From: Aphanomyces cochlioides | Taxonomy: Eukaryota; Oomycota; Saprolegniomycetes; Saprolegniales; Verrucalvaceae | Reading direction: 5' to 3' | Assembly (NCBI GenBank): GCA_019828595.1 | Contig: JAHQRK010000007.1 | Span: forward strand, 1,302,001-1,366,000 | DNA: 64,000 bases | Shown: one piece after another, positions 19,541-30,585 of the stretch | How positions within the stretch are numbered: position 1 is the first letter of the stretch | Layout of the letters: each line of letters starts with the position of its first letter | Made by a program: the position numbers and the translations under genes | The notes under the pieces: generated by a model | Seen by the model: only the letters and a program-made list of their open reading frames with translations | Databases searched by the model: none | Told to the model about the DNA's origin: nothing

Positions 19541-21979
19541 ATGTCATTTTTGAAAATGCTCGCTGCATCGCACTCGATCTCCCGGTTGTCCGCCCGCCAG
19601 CAACTCGTCAAGAGCTTTAGCAGCTTGCCATTCACTCGCCCCTTGGGATTTGATGTCGCCCAAGAGCGCAGCAAGTTTGGCAACAAAGTGGCGTCCTTCC
19701 CAACGGACAAGATGAACGAGTGGTTGGATCCTGACAACCGAGAGATGCGTCGCAGCTTGAAAGAGTTCCTCAAAGACGATTCCTTTCGCCCCAGGTTTGT
19801 TCTATTGATGTCGTTGGTGATTTGTATGAACTCGTGGACTAGATATAATATTCCCCTCGCGGAAGAACGTGAAATTGCGTTGAATCAGCTCAAGAAGATT
19901 TGTGATGCCAAGTTCTTCTCCGTCACGGACTTCCACACAAACCCACACAACATTTACGCCGCGCATGAAATTGCTGGACTTACTAACCCGTCCATGGCGA
20001 CCAAGATGACTGTGCAATTCAATTTGTTCGGCGGAACTGTCTTGAAGCTTGGCACTGAAAAGCACCATGAACGTTTCGTTGAAGGGATTGATTCTCTGGG
20101 TACATCAGACTCATGACATTTTGAATTGAGCCGCTCTTTTTGCAGACTCTGTGGGCTGCTTCGGGTTGACAGAATTGGGATATGGTAACAATGCAGTTGA
20201 AATGGGTAAAATTCTCCTCATCTGACGCTTTGACAAATTTTTGTAGAAACGACGGCTGTGTATGACCCCAAGACGGATGAATTCATCATCAACACACCCA
20301 CAGTCTTGGCTCAAAAGTATTGGATCACTAACTCAGCAGGTATGCTTGATGGGTTATTCATTTTGATTGTACTCCTTTAGTCCACGCAAAGTGGGTTGTC
20401 GTCTTTGCCCAATTACAAATTCAGGGTGAAGAGCATGGTATTCATGCCTTCTTGGTCCGCATTCGTGATGAAAACATGAAACTTTGCGACAATGTCCGTG
20501 TCGAAGACATGGGACACAAAATGGGTTGCAATGGTGTCGACAATGGGTATATCAGATCGATAAAATCACCAAATATTAACTCTGCATGCGTAGCAAAATT
20601 CTCTTCGATAACGTCCGCATCCCCCGAGAAAATATGCTTGATGCGCTCTCACAAGTGAACGAAAAGGGTGAATTCACAAGTAAAATTGGCAGCCGACGTG
20701 GACGTTTCCTAGCTGTTGCTGGTGAGAGATATGAGTTCATCAATTTGTTTCACTTTTTGAAACAGATCAATTGCTCAGTGGACGTGTTTGTATTGCATCG
20801 ATGTTGATGGGCGGCACTAAATTATCCTTGGCCATCGCCATGCGGTATATCTTTGCTACAATTGTCGGTTTTAATTACCTTGGTGTAGATACGCTGCTAG
20901 TCGTGCCACCGTCGGTCCCAAGGGCAAATCCGACACGGCGATTCTTCATTACGGATTGCAAAAGCAAGCCCTTCTCCCACTTGTTGCTCGCACTTATGTG
21001 TTGGCTAATGGCCTCAACTTTGTCAAGGACAAGTACAAGGAATGGAACAAGTCGACTGATCCACTTGAGCGATTGGAACTCGTTGTGTTGTGCTCGGCCA
21101 TCAAACCTGTCGTTTCGTGGAATTCTGAAAACGTTGTAAGCGTTTGCCGTGAGCGTTGCGGTGGTCAGGGCTACTTGTCGGCGAACCGCTTTGGTGAAAT
21201 CTTGGGCTTCTCCCATGCCGCCGTGACTGCTGAAGGTGATAACCGTGTGCTCATGACCAAGGTGGCCAAGGAATTGGGTGAATTGCTCAAGCAAGGACGA
21301 TACAAGTTGTCTCCAAGTAAACTACTTCATTTAGTATTGGTACTCAATAATACCTTCTAGCTGCAAACAAACCTTACCAAGGCGAGCCGTCTCTCAACGA
21401 TGTTGAGTACTACAAGTACTTGTTCGGCCTTCGTGAAGCTAAGTTGTTTGCAAAGTTGGGCAAGATCATGAAGACTGACTTGGAACAAGGCAAGACCGTC
21501 TTTGACGTAAGCATCCTCGTCCGTCTGTCCTGATGGAGTCGTGTTAGATTTGGATGCTTGAACAATCGGCTCTCATCCAAGATATTGCTCTTGCTTACGT
21601 TGAACGTCTGGCATTCGAGTCGACTCTTGCTTCGCTTGAAGACCCCAAAAATGCTGATCTTCGATCAACATTGACCAAACTGGCTTTGCTTCATGGTGCC
21701 AGCTGTGTCCAACGTGATTTGGGTTGGTATGTCTGCAATGGTGCTGTGTCAACGAATCTTGGCAATCAAGTACGACCATAAATTACCGAATATTTCTGAC
21801 TTGATGGTGAAAAATAGGTGGACGATGTTGTCAAGTCTCTGTGCAGTGCGGACGGTCTTGGCAACGACGCCTTGCATTTGATTGATTCGTTTGATATTCC
21901 TGACTACGTGATTGCGGCTCCGATTGCATTGGATTGGGTCAAGTTCAACGAAACAGACAACCAAGGAGAGATTGTTTAA
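19541..21979 (+). CDS. ACOX: Acyl-CoA oxidase
   Basis: Eleven exons: 19541-19794, 19843-20099, 20146-20205, 20247-20339, 20381-20546, 20594-20721, 20766-20844, 20889-21316, 21361-21506, 21548-21769, 21818-21979; introns 41-48 nt, all GT-AG; 664 codons plus stop, the usual length. Family signatures include '[19 protein letters not shown]', '[20 protein letters not shown]', '[20 protein letters not shown]' and '[16 protein letters not shown]'. The enzyme oxidises acyl-CoA to trans-2-enoyl-CoA with FAD, passing electrons to O2, the first step of peroxisomal beta-oxidation. The C-terminus ends 'NQGEIV', not a PTS1 tripeptide, and the first 40 residues are Ser/Arg/Leu-rich with no acidic residue, like a mitochondrial presequence. 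Broken partial copies lie at 24,962-25,490 and near 27,187. Confidence 0.95.
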
Positions 21980-22919
21980 TTACAATCCAGATATATTTCG
22001 ATTGTGCGTAAATTCGAATACATTTGTATTGTGCCAAAAGTCATTGTATCCTTAGCTGATCTGACGAAACATCTTTCATGTTGGAGTTCACCACGATAGC
22101 GTTGTCGTTCTTCGATTCAGGAACTCAATTATGCACTCATGATAAGCTTAGCTTGCTCTGGTTTTCTTATCTTGTTGAGAATTGTTTTGGCGAAGTGCCC
22201 ATTCACAGAACTTGAAGCCACATAACCTAGTTCTCTTCGCTGCCGTATCCCAGTTTGTGATCCTTGTGGTCTTTTTGGCCATTTCAGTGGAAGTGAAACT
22301 ATTGCGTGATCGATCGAGTGCGTTTTTGTTTTGAGCAAAACCAAGCGCTTGAAGGAAAAACCTAATCAATTGATCGCGTAAATATTTCTGCTTTGATTGA
22401 AATGGCCAAATGACCATACACGATCTGGGGTCAGTAGTGTCGTCGACCAAATAATGTGGCGTTCTTGGGCGGGTCGCTCAGTAAATTCATAGACTATATG
22501 CATTCAACGTTCTCCATGAACATTGAATAGAGGGTTGTTTGAAGCCGACAGAGGATTGTGATCAAGTGTTCAAAAGGAATACTCATGAGTAACATGGACC
22601 CTTTCGAGTGTATAATGAGGCCTAGGCAGAAGATGCTCAATTTTTTGTATAGCTCGGCGTTCAAGACATGAATGACGTAAAAATTGATTTTTCACATCTG
22701 TGAGCTCAGTTTGTGTGTCCTAAGCTTGATCTAAGACAGCTATTCTTCAGGGTACGGTGAACTCGAGGGGTCCATTGGGAATTATATTTCTTGCACCAAA
22801 GCTCACACGATTAGCCACTGGTTAGTACGGATGACAAGATCAAGGTAGTTTTGATTACGTAGAATCACAAAAAACTTGAACAACTTCCGGTCTTGACAAC
22901 TCGCAATTACTAGTAACAC
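21980..22919. other. Intergenic region without a recognised gene
   Basis: About 940 bp. A minus-strand open stretch (22,129-22,450) is Lys/Arg/Gln-rich ('STEMAKKTTRITNWDTAAKR') and does not match a family I know. Remaining sequence shows no coding signal. Confidence 0.4.
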
Positions 22920-24673
22920 TTAAGTCTCGATAGCCTTCGAGCAAGAGCTAGCGGTTTGGTCTAATGTATCACGATGAGCGCGTGAACGATACTCTTGGAT
23001 CCAGCGCAACACTTTGTCAGCTGCTGGACGTTTGCTCGGATCTGAATGGCACAGCGCACGACAATAATCAATCAAGTCAGGATCGAGCTCACATTCGCAA
23101 GTGCGTATCAAGTGACCAATTCCCCAAATATCCACTGCCGTAGTATGCACTCCACTGCCACCAAACATGTCTGGGGCATGCTCCTCAGAGGTCAGGCGTT
23201 CGTCTATCCGATTGACTTGCGGAGAGGTCGCTGCGTGATCAAAATCAACGAGAAACCATTGCGATTGATTGGCTTGCTTGATCACATTGGGCCATCGAAT
23301 ATCACGATGCATCCATCCGACTGAATGAAGGACCACCAGTGCCTCCAGGATCGATTCAATCGCCTCCAATACTGTTGGTTCATTTGTAGGGAAGCGGAAA
23401 AAAGGGAATCCACCAGCACCAACGGGACTCAGTAAGACGTAATATTTGCCACAATGAACCAATTTATCCACGTTGGGAACGTTTGCATTCTTCATGACAT
23501 CGTATACAACCTTCAAATGTCTAATGCGCTGTGCAGCTACTTCGCTTCGAAATGTCTTCACGACAACAGTAGCGCCTTCATATTCGTCAATATCGATAAA
23601 ATTGTGGTCAAAACAAGGGAATTCATGATGGTCTGGATGGGGACACATCTTGACAATATGCCAAAGATAGGGGAGATATTGACAAGGGACCGAAACAAAT
23701 TCAATCGGCCAGAGAGAGATTTCAAATTGAAATAATCCAAATAAATCATTTTGCATGGTGACAATTTGCGCTTTTTGTGGCATCGGCTGCAATCTTCAGC
23801 ATTATCTGTACCTCGTGGAGCAATTGCATAGAGCTCCAACTCGTACCCACATGCAACATACGCAAATACATACGGTGCTGGATCGTACAACCATTCGAAA
23901 TGCTCCAACAATTGTCTTCGAGGCACTTCAAGATCGACGTGAGGTGCCCTCTCTTTACCACGAAGGACGCACATGTCCACGAGACGAAATATAAAGTCGG
24001 GTCGGTAGCTGTACCTTGATGAACCCTTGTGCCACGGTCGATCCCAACTGTAGCCTCTGCCGGCATAATAGTAATCCAGAGTGCCTAAGATGATGGTATC
24101 CCAAAATGCATGGAATGATGCCGCAGTCGCTGATGTCTGAATTCTGTAATACAAGACATTCTTGATGTGGTCCATCAATTGTGAAGAACAACGCTTTGTT
24201 TCATCCACTTCGAAAACGCGATTGATCGACTCCAGCCGCAGTTCTGGTTCTGATGTGAATGCAGCCATGACTTCCTTCGAAATCGGAATCAGCGTTGACA
24301 GCGGACTTCTCACTTTATCTCGAAGAAGAGACACTGGTGGTAACTCATTGCACTCCATAATGCTGTTGTACCATTGTGCTGCAGGTGTATACGGAAACGG
24401 AGGTGACTGAATCTCAACAATGATGGGGACTTCAAACGAAGAGCCATGATCGCTCAATATGTCTTTCTCCAAGAGAGGACGTTTTGCTTGAAATGCGTCT
24501 TGGTTCGCGTAGATCACAATGGTAGATGGAGTGTGTGTATTTCGACTGTTCTCTGCTATGGCTTGCTTGAAGGCGTCGACAACACAATCATCAGGGAGGC
24601 ATAGTTTGGTCGGTGTATCTACTGCATGTAGTTCGTTCACTTGAATGTACCAAAACGCCCGAGTATTTGCCAT
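22920..24673 (-). pseudogene. Crinkler-type protein: ubiquitin-like header, REase-like domain, protein kinase (one-base frameshift)
   Basis: ATG at 24673. Residues 1-95 resemble the Crinkler ubiquitin-like header ('FWYIQVNELHAVDTPTK', 'PLLEKDILSDHG', 'FEVPIIVEIQSPP'). Next comes an REase-superfamily region ('SYRPDFIFRLVD ... VLRGKERA ... WLYDPAPYVFAYVA'). Linker 'LDYFNLKSLSGRLNLFRSLV' leads to a kinase with Lys in 'ATVVVKTFR', loop 'MHRDIRWPNV' and 'LVDFDHA' (DFD for DFG). The frame changes at a four-G run (23639-23642; CCCC in the coding strand); adding one base there would join 'LSRCVP' to 'HPDHHEF' and give 584 codons. Either this is a fresh pseudogene or a sequence error. Header-REase-kinase is an established Crinkler architecture; such proteins are candidate host-directed or nuclear toxins. 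Confidence 0.8.
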
Positions 24674-24961
24674 GCTTCAGAGCTTGAAAATGTTGAAATG
24701 AAGAATCTTGCAGTTGGCAGCGAGACCACGTCCCACAAAGAAGTGCTCTAGAGACAGAGCATCCCTGTTATCAAGCAGTCTTGACACATCAGTCAATGGG
24801 ACTTAAAGAATCGGGGTATGATGTGGAGTGACCAACTGGGGTATCTGGTTGAAGCATATTAACTGCAATCCATTTCTCATCTCCGTTGAAGTCTGTGAAA
24901 GACGAGAACCGTCAATTGCAGCAAACATAAGCCTTGGGGAATCGAGTTGCAAATTGTCGCC

Positions 24962-25490
24962 TTAGCCCAAATCTGTCAATCCAAAGCACTCAATGGAGTG
25001 TAGGACATATCGCACAGTATCATAAGCATATCTTCTCAAACTCACAGTGACATCAAGAAAGCGTTCATGGAGCTTTTCAGTGCCTAGCTTCGAAACAGTG
25101 CCACCAAACAAATTCAACTGCTCGAGGTTTTTAAGTCTGGCAATTTCATGCACAACATAGATGATGTGGGGGTTAGTTTGGACGTCCGCGACGGAGAAAA
25201 ACTTGACAAAGCATATCCTCTTGAGCTGGTTCAACGCAATTTCGCGCTCCTCCACGAAAGGAATGTTGTATCTAATCCATGAGTTCATGCGAGTCACCAA
25301 TGACGTCAATAAAACAAACCTGCGGCGAAATGAATCGTTTGTTGCCAAGTTTGCTGCGCTCTTGGGCGACATCAAACCCTTAGGGCCGAGTGAATGGCAA
25401 GCTGCTAAAGCTCTTGACGAGTTGGTGGTGGGCGGACAACCGGGAGATCGAATGGAATGTAGCTATATGGCATCTTTGTTTTGTCATCTT
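24962..25490 (-). pseudogene. Broken partial copy of the acyl-CoA oxidase 5' end
   Basis: Reverse-complement match to the oxidase first exons and short leader, including a copy of intron 1. Shared words include '[20 protein letters not shown]' and 'LFGGTVSKLGTEKLHERF'. The stretch equivalent to the functional gene between 'SKFGNK' and 'DDSF' is deleted and 'PLGF' has a stop, so it cannot make the enzyme. It ends after the exon equivalent to '[11 protein letters not shown]'. Confidence 0.88.
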
Positions 25491-25835
25491 GTAGTGTCCT
25501 GTGTTGTCATTATCTTTCGTGGCTTTGAAGGGTTTTACCCTTGCAATATGTCCTCAGCACGCTACATTCCTGCTGCCGTGTGCTTGTCCTTGCTGGTCTG
25601 TACAGGTGACGTTGAAGTTGTGGGCCTCAGCTGGTTGTGAAAACAATTTCATATCCACCACACGTCATGAAATTGACAACCAATTGACCACGAAGGAGAA
25701 ATCCGAGCTGATCCACCGGAGGACCAACTTGTTCAAGTTGATGAGCTTGACGTCACAGCAATCATTTCTCTTGCAAGGTGTCCATTGCTTGTCCTCGATG
25801 CGCTGTCTATGACATGGGCTGTGCCACGGTAGAGT

Positions 25836-26018
25836 TGTGAACGCGAGCTCGATTCCGACTTTTTGGATATTACATTCGCGCGCTGTGCCATTCAAAATCC
25901 GAGAAAACGACCAACAGCGGACGAGGCTTTGCGCTGGATCCGAGATTTTCTCTCATGCGCGCAAAGTGATGCGTTAGACCAACCCGCTAGCTCTTGCATG
26001 AAGGTTATTGAGTCTTGA
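25836..26018 (+). pseudogene. Relic of the Crinkler kinase C-terminus
   Basis: Reads 'CERELDSDFLDITFARC', 'NPRKRPTADEALRWIRDF' and 'SDALDQPASSCMKVIES' then TGA at 26016-26018. This is collinear with the last 60 codons of the gene at 22,920 ('SSCSKAIET'). No upstream kinase core is present. Confidence 0.85.
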
Positions 26019-26064
26019 GCTAAGTGTAATTTGCTACCTCAAGTCGAAATAGTTGAAATGCCAT

Positions 26065-26485
26065 TCAACTCATTACCAGTCTCATCCAATGTCCAAAAAC
26101 CATGAGCCTTGTTGCAAAATAGTTGTAAATGGAGCAATCGAATGTACACCACGAAGTGCCACTGCGTGAGCTCTGCTGTGGACATACTCGCCAGCCCCGT
26201 ACATATTTACGGTACTTACACAGCTTGTGAATATCCATTGCCTCGAGCTGTGTACACAAAAATGTAGAGGGCTGGGGAGTACAGCCATATCAACTTGTCG
26301 ATGCACTCACGAAGCAGCACGTCGACACGACGATCTTCTTCGACTACGTTCAGGTCGCAAAGGCAAACGATAAAACTTTCATGAGCCTCGCGTCGATTCA
26401 TGTCATGAAACATGTCAATGAGAAGCGTACATTTGGTCGCAGAATCCATGGAACGAAGCTTTGAAACTCGACGTCTTCTCAGCAC
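26065..26485 (-). pseudogene. Relic of a Crinkler REase-like segment
   Basis: Reads 'HESFIVCLCDLNVVEE', then 'IDKLIWLYSPALYIFVYTAR', matching 'RPDFIFRLVDMCVLRGKE' and 'LEHFEWLYDPAPYVFAYVAC' of the gene at 22,920. The Asp and Glu expected in the nuclease motif are changed or displaced, and the frame decays after 26,216. Confidence 0.7.
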
Positions 26486-27186
26486 TACTCATTTTGATCG
26501 CAACGAGCGTACGGCCGCTTTACGATGAGTGAATTGGGAACACTTTGGTCTTGCTTTCCTTCACTGTGGCTCAAGCAGAGAGAGAATTGTGAAATGATGA
26601 CGTGGAGGAGTTCTGTCGACAGCTTTCACTTCAATGCTGTCGACAGATTTTGGAATACAAACCACGTCCGATGCCAATCTTCCCAGCAGTAACTCGGCTT
26701 CAATTGCTTCAAAGAGAAGTGGCTCATGTGGTTTCAAGCTGGTTCATGCTGCAACTTTCATCCTTTCTTGGAAGCATGAGAGCTTGAAGTGGTTGCACTC
26801 CATTTCTCATTACCATAGTACGGATGCAAAGTATCGGCGTACCAGCAGCAGTTTGGGGTTGCTCTTTGGAACTCCTGTGTCCTTCGTATGGTCTCACGGC
26901 CGCTCGATGGGATTGAATAGTCTCGACAACGTCTCTTCAGTCTTTTGCCACCAGCTCGTTGAATTCCGAGAGAAGTGTAGCAACTTGAATGTTACTCCGT
27001 GGTGTCTCCATGCCTTCAAGGGCTTCAACCGAGGGAAGACTATAATACAATCCAAGCTAGAAGGATCCATCGCCATGCTGGTTGTGATATCGGCTTCATT
27101 TTGTGTGACTTGAAGTGTATGCCGCCATGTGTGTGTCTTGTCCATAAAGTACAATTGATTCCTAGCAGATGCGCATTCATGATGCA
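26486..27186. other. Degenerate region, unassigned
   Basis: The minus strand between about 27,050 and 26,650 has several protein-like pieces in changing frames (for example 'EALEGMETPRSNIQVATLLS' and 'SKEQPQTAAGTPILCIRT') separated by stops. They look like one decayed gene but I cannot name it. Confidence 0.35.
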
Positions 27187-27290
27187 AATATAAGGTCATT
27201 TTTGAAATTACCTGTGCATCGCTCGGTTGTCAGTTTGCCTGTAACTCGTCAACAGCTTCAGCAGCTTGCCTTTCACTCCACCAAACAGAG
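27187..27290 (+). pseudogene. Second relic of the acyl-CoA oxidase first exon
   Basis: Similar to the oxidase leader and first exon: GGTCATTTTTGAAATTACC, then GCATCGCTCGGTTGTC and AACTCGTCAACAGCTTCAGC AGCTTGCC. Many substitutions and a short deletion; no continuing frame. Confidence 0.7.
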
Positions 27291-27838
27291 ACCATGCGCT
27301 TGGGAACAGAGCGCCCGTCCTTGTGAATGAATATGAATCCTAGCTTAGAGACAACCAGGGGAGGGATAATTTCTACTCATTTCTACATGTCATCATGCAG
27401 TTGACGCTCATCTTCACCCAACTTGGTCCAAGTTGGCTCGGCAACCGGCAACTGTGTCCAACGTCGTCGTTGGGGAGTTGAATGCCTATAAATTATGTTG
27501 CATTTAGCTACCGATGACTTGGTTTGTACTAACGTGAATGGCGGGTTGATGATGGCAGCTCCCATTGACTTGGGTCATGGTGAACGCCAAGTTTGAATCG
27601 ATCCACATCGTCGATGTGGAGCCAAAGCACATGACATTGCGTGGAAAGGACCACACACATCATGGCGACAGTGTTGATATTGTCCATCGTGGAGGCATTC
27701 GGCATCCAAATCGCAGTCTTGTAAAATTATCAGCGAGTTCGATGAATTGCCTGTCGCCTTGGAGATCCAGAGAGCACTTGCATGCTCGGCCGCGCGAGCA
27801 GTCTTTGGTCGAATGCTCACTTTTCGTTTTGCTTGACC
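27291..27838. other. Region without a recognised gene
   Basis: About 550 bp upstream of the protease gene. A plus-strand open stretch from 27,565 overlaps the protease start in another frame; nothing in it is recognised. Confidence 0.4.
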
Positions 27839-28908
27839 ATGTTCTCGCCACTCCGTCTTGCTGTGCTCTCGTTCGCTGCTGCCGTCGACGCCATGTCTGC
27901 CGCGGAAACTGCTGTGCTTACCTCCGAGCTCGAAGCATGGAAAGCTAGTCCTGCCGGTCAAACTGCCATAGCCCATGGCTTTCTTCCTCGCACCGAGTCC
28001 ACTAACGAAGAGTTGAAACGCTTTGCCAATACCAAGCGTGATGTCGAGCGGCTCAATCGCCTGCATCCAAACGCCACCTTCACGATGAGTTCGCCGTTTT
28101 CGCTTCTCACGACGGATGAATTCAAGGCGATCCTGGACCGTTTGCATCCTTCAAGCCAACGTCCCGCTCTTCGCGCGGAGTCGGAGCTGACCTTGAGCCA
28201 AGATCCTCCCGCTGCAACCTTGGATTGGACTGCGAGTGGATGTGTCGGCGCTGTTCAGCAGCAAGGTCAATGTGGCTCTTGCTGGGCGTTCGCCACGGTC
28301 TTGGCCGTCGAATCCAGCATGTGCTTGGCATCGCCATCGAAGACACTGGTCAAGTTGTCCGAGCAGCAGCTCACGAGTTGTGACAAGACGGAAGGTAATC
28401 TTGGCCTTCACTTTCTCGCTGAGGCTTTCTGCGTCTAGGCAATAGTGGATGCCAAGGCGGATACCCAACGAACGCTATCAAGTATGTGGCATCCACGGGG
28501 GTCTGTCTGCTCAAAGACTACCCATATGTGTCGGGCTCGTCGACTCAGGACGAAACCTGCATGATATCTTGCACCAAGCAATCCACCGGGGTGAAGCAGC
28601 CCATCGCAGTTGCCCCTGGTGACGCTGGAATGCTGACTGCACTCCAAGGTCGACCTATTGTCGTTGGCGTTGCTGCTGGTAACGACGAGTGGAAGCAGTA
28701 TAGCGGCGGAGTACTCAACTCATGCTCGTCTACCGAGTTGGACCACGCGGTCGTCGCTGTTGGCTACACCGACACGGAGTGGAAGATTCAAAACTCCTGG
28801 GGCACTGCTTGGGGAGATCAAGGCTTTATGCGTCTCCAGCGCACGACTGAAGACTCCAAGGGAACGTGCGGCGTCACGTCGGATGCTTGCTATCCTTCCA
28901 TGGAGTAG
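27839..28908 (+). CDS. Papain-like cysteine protease (peptidase family C1A)
   Basis: Two exons, 27839-28394 and 28439-28908, with a 44-nt GT-AG intron; 341 codons plus stop. A hydrophobic N-terminus ('MFSPLRLAVLSFAAAVDA') looks like a signal peptide. Residues about 25-125 form an I29-like pro-region, then the mature enzyme: oxyanion Gln and nucleophile Cys in 'QQQGQCGSCWAF', the 'NSGCQGG' motif restored exactly by splicing, His in 'LDHAVVAVGY', Asn in 'IQNSWGTAWGDQGF'. Expected to be secreted or lysosomal and to cleave protein substrates; in oomycetes such enzymes are digestive or virulence-associated. The ATG at 27839 is the only start giving a signal peptide. Confidence 0.95.
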
Positions 28909-28964
28909 ACCTGTGTCCTTCCATGTTGACAACTTCAATCAGTGTACGGATAATGTAAAAACAT

Positions 28965-28973
28965 TCCGGATAA
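28965..28973. promoter_or_regulatory. TCCGGATAA element upstream of UBE3D
   Basis: One-base variant of the ATCCGGAT motif (TTCCGGATAA), 26 bp before the ATG at 28999. A related ACGGATAA lies about 20 bp further upstream. Confidence 0.35.
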
Positions 28974-28998
28974 TCCATCCATTTTTCGATTTTCCACC

Positions 28999-30305
28999 AT
29001 GGCATCGGATGCAGCGGCGCTCTTGAAGGAAATCCAAGACGCTCAGCGCGAAGTAGACGAAGCCCGCAAACAGTTTGCACTGGCTCAAGAGGCCGTTGAA
29101 AAGGCGCGTAACGACCATGCAATAGCGGAGAAATCAAAGCAGCAATTCGCTGCGGAAGTCGATTCATTGGCTGCCAAACTGGACAAAACGTTGGCCCAAA
29201 CTGTCCTCAGCCCAGAGTTCATTGTGGAATTGCAAGCGAATATTGGCTGCTATCAATGCTATGTACATGTGGATTTGACTGACGGCACAAAGACACCAAC
29301 CTTGCATTTTGACGCTGCGACAAAGGAAATCCAAATGAAGACGCATTCCGGTCAATGCCTCTTTGAAGCGAGACTCGAACATGCTGTTGATATCGATAGC
29401 AGTACCGTGCGCGCTCAAAAAGAGTATATCCATGCTCGTATTCCACTTACAGCTGCTGCCAAATCAAACCGACAGGCAAGTATGACTGCTGGCATTGCGG
29501 CGCGAGTAGTCTCTCCAAGCGAACTCAATGTAAGAGTGCGATGCATCCACCATGACAACTGATGTCTGTGTTATAGGTTGAAAACTACTCTGGACTGCAA
29601 TGCCGAGAATGTCAAACGTTGCTCACTGGAGATTCCAATCACTGGGAGCGTGCTCTTCCACTTCCATCTTCCAACTGGCTCGAGATGGTCGACTTTTGGG
29701 GTGCCGCTGAAGGCGCGTTCGAGTACATTCCCCGCAATGGCATTCACGCAGCTCCGGGCCGAATTTACGTCGGATCTGCGGATATTCTATTGCATACGTC
29801 CAATATGCACATGGAGAGATTGACAGCACCCAAACAGCATGCAGATGGAGACGCTTGCGTTCTGGCTTGTTCAAGATGTGCTTCCACTATGGGCTCTCGT
29901 CATGGCGACGACGTTCGGCTTTTCAAGCATTGCATCGAGACAAGTTCGAAAGCATTTGCTGGCTACACCTGCGACGCTGTCCTCGTTGCCCAGATCTTGG
30001 AAGTGATTGAGTCGGATGGATTTTTCCGATTCGAAGTGGAAGCTGAAGCAGGGCGTCGATTACTCTTGCAAGTTCTCAGCTGGGATGCCACGATTCAAAC
30101 GTCAGAATTTCCAGCGCGACAAAAAGTGCTCAAAGTCATGTTTGGCGAGCCAAGAGAGTCCGATCCAGCGCTACCTTCTCGTCAACTCCGATGCCCGGCA
30201 GAATGGATCGAGACCATCTATGAAAGGTTGGAGCACAGCTCGACACTTCTCCCGTCTGCGATCGGAGGGGCAAGTCATCTCAAGATGGGATTTCTATTTG
30301 GTTAA
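28999..30305 (+). CDS. UBE3D: E3 ubiquitin ligase UBE3D-like (HECT_2 domain)
   Basis: Two exons, 28999-29529 and 29577-30305, with a 47-nt intron; 419 codons plus stop. An N-terminal coiled coil (residues about 5-65) is followed by the family core: 'LQCRECQTLLTGD' (zinc-binding CxxC), 'ERALPLPSSNWLEMVDFWGA', 'FEYIPRNGIHAAPGRIYVG', 'CVLACSRCASTMGSR' and 'VRLFKHCIETSS'. The family (also called H10BH or HECT_2) is annotated as an E3 that can accept ubiquitin from UBCH10-like E2s and has been tied to cyclin B and CPSF73. The splice at AAT|GTAAGA is well supported because it brings the CRECQ motif into frame. The stop is three bases from a MITE insertion. Confidence 0.9.
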
Positions 30306-30308
30306 TAA

Positions 30309-30582
30309 GGGCCCGTCTGGCAACCGAAAATATTGCAATAAATAGGCCCAAAATGCCATTTTTAGGCCAAATTCAATAATTGAGGTCAAAATATGACCTT
30401 GATTATCTCAGAGAGTTTTGCACCAAATCCTATATTTTTGGTTGGGATATACTCACTGGAGGCTCCCAAAATGCCATTTTACGAGATGGAGGTTTTACCT
30501 CCATTTTGAAAATGCCATAAATCGTTGATCCCAATCTAGCTGAAAATGGCATTTTGATTTTGAAATTTTGCCAGACGCACCC
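30309..30582. mobile_element. MITE of about 274 bp with TAA target duplication
   Basis: Terminal inverted repeats: left GGGCCCGTCTGGCAACCG, right (reverse complement) GGGTGCGTCTGGCAAAAT. TAA is duplicated at 30306-30308 and 30583-30585, as for PIF/Harbinger elements. The interior is AT-rich with repeated AAAATGCCATTTT-type palindromes and no coding capacity. The end sequence resembles that at 63,040 (GGCCTCCTCTGGCAACCAC). Confidence 0.85.
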
Positions 30583-30585
30583 TAA

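Noticed and set aside
19541..19600. PTS2 signal in acyl-CoA oxidase (RLSARQQL)
   Set aside because: The spacing between RL and QL is one residue short of the PTS2 consensus.
26590..27113. Plus-strand frames in the degenerate region as a gene
   Set aside because: They overlap several better but broken minus-strand pieces and contain no recognisable motif.
27575..28147. Minus-strand reading frame of 190 codons
   Set aside because: Antisense to the papain-like protease exon 1, no motif, and would have no room for a promoter.
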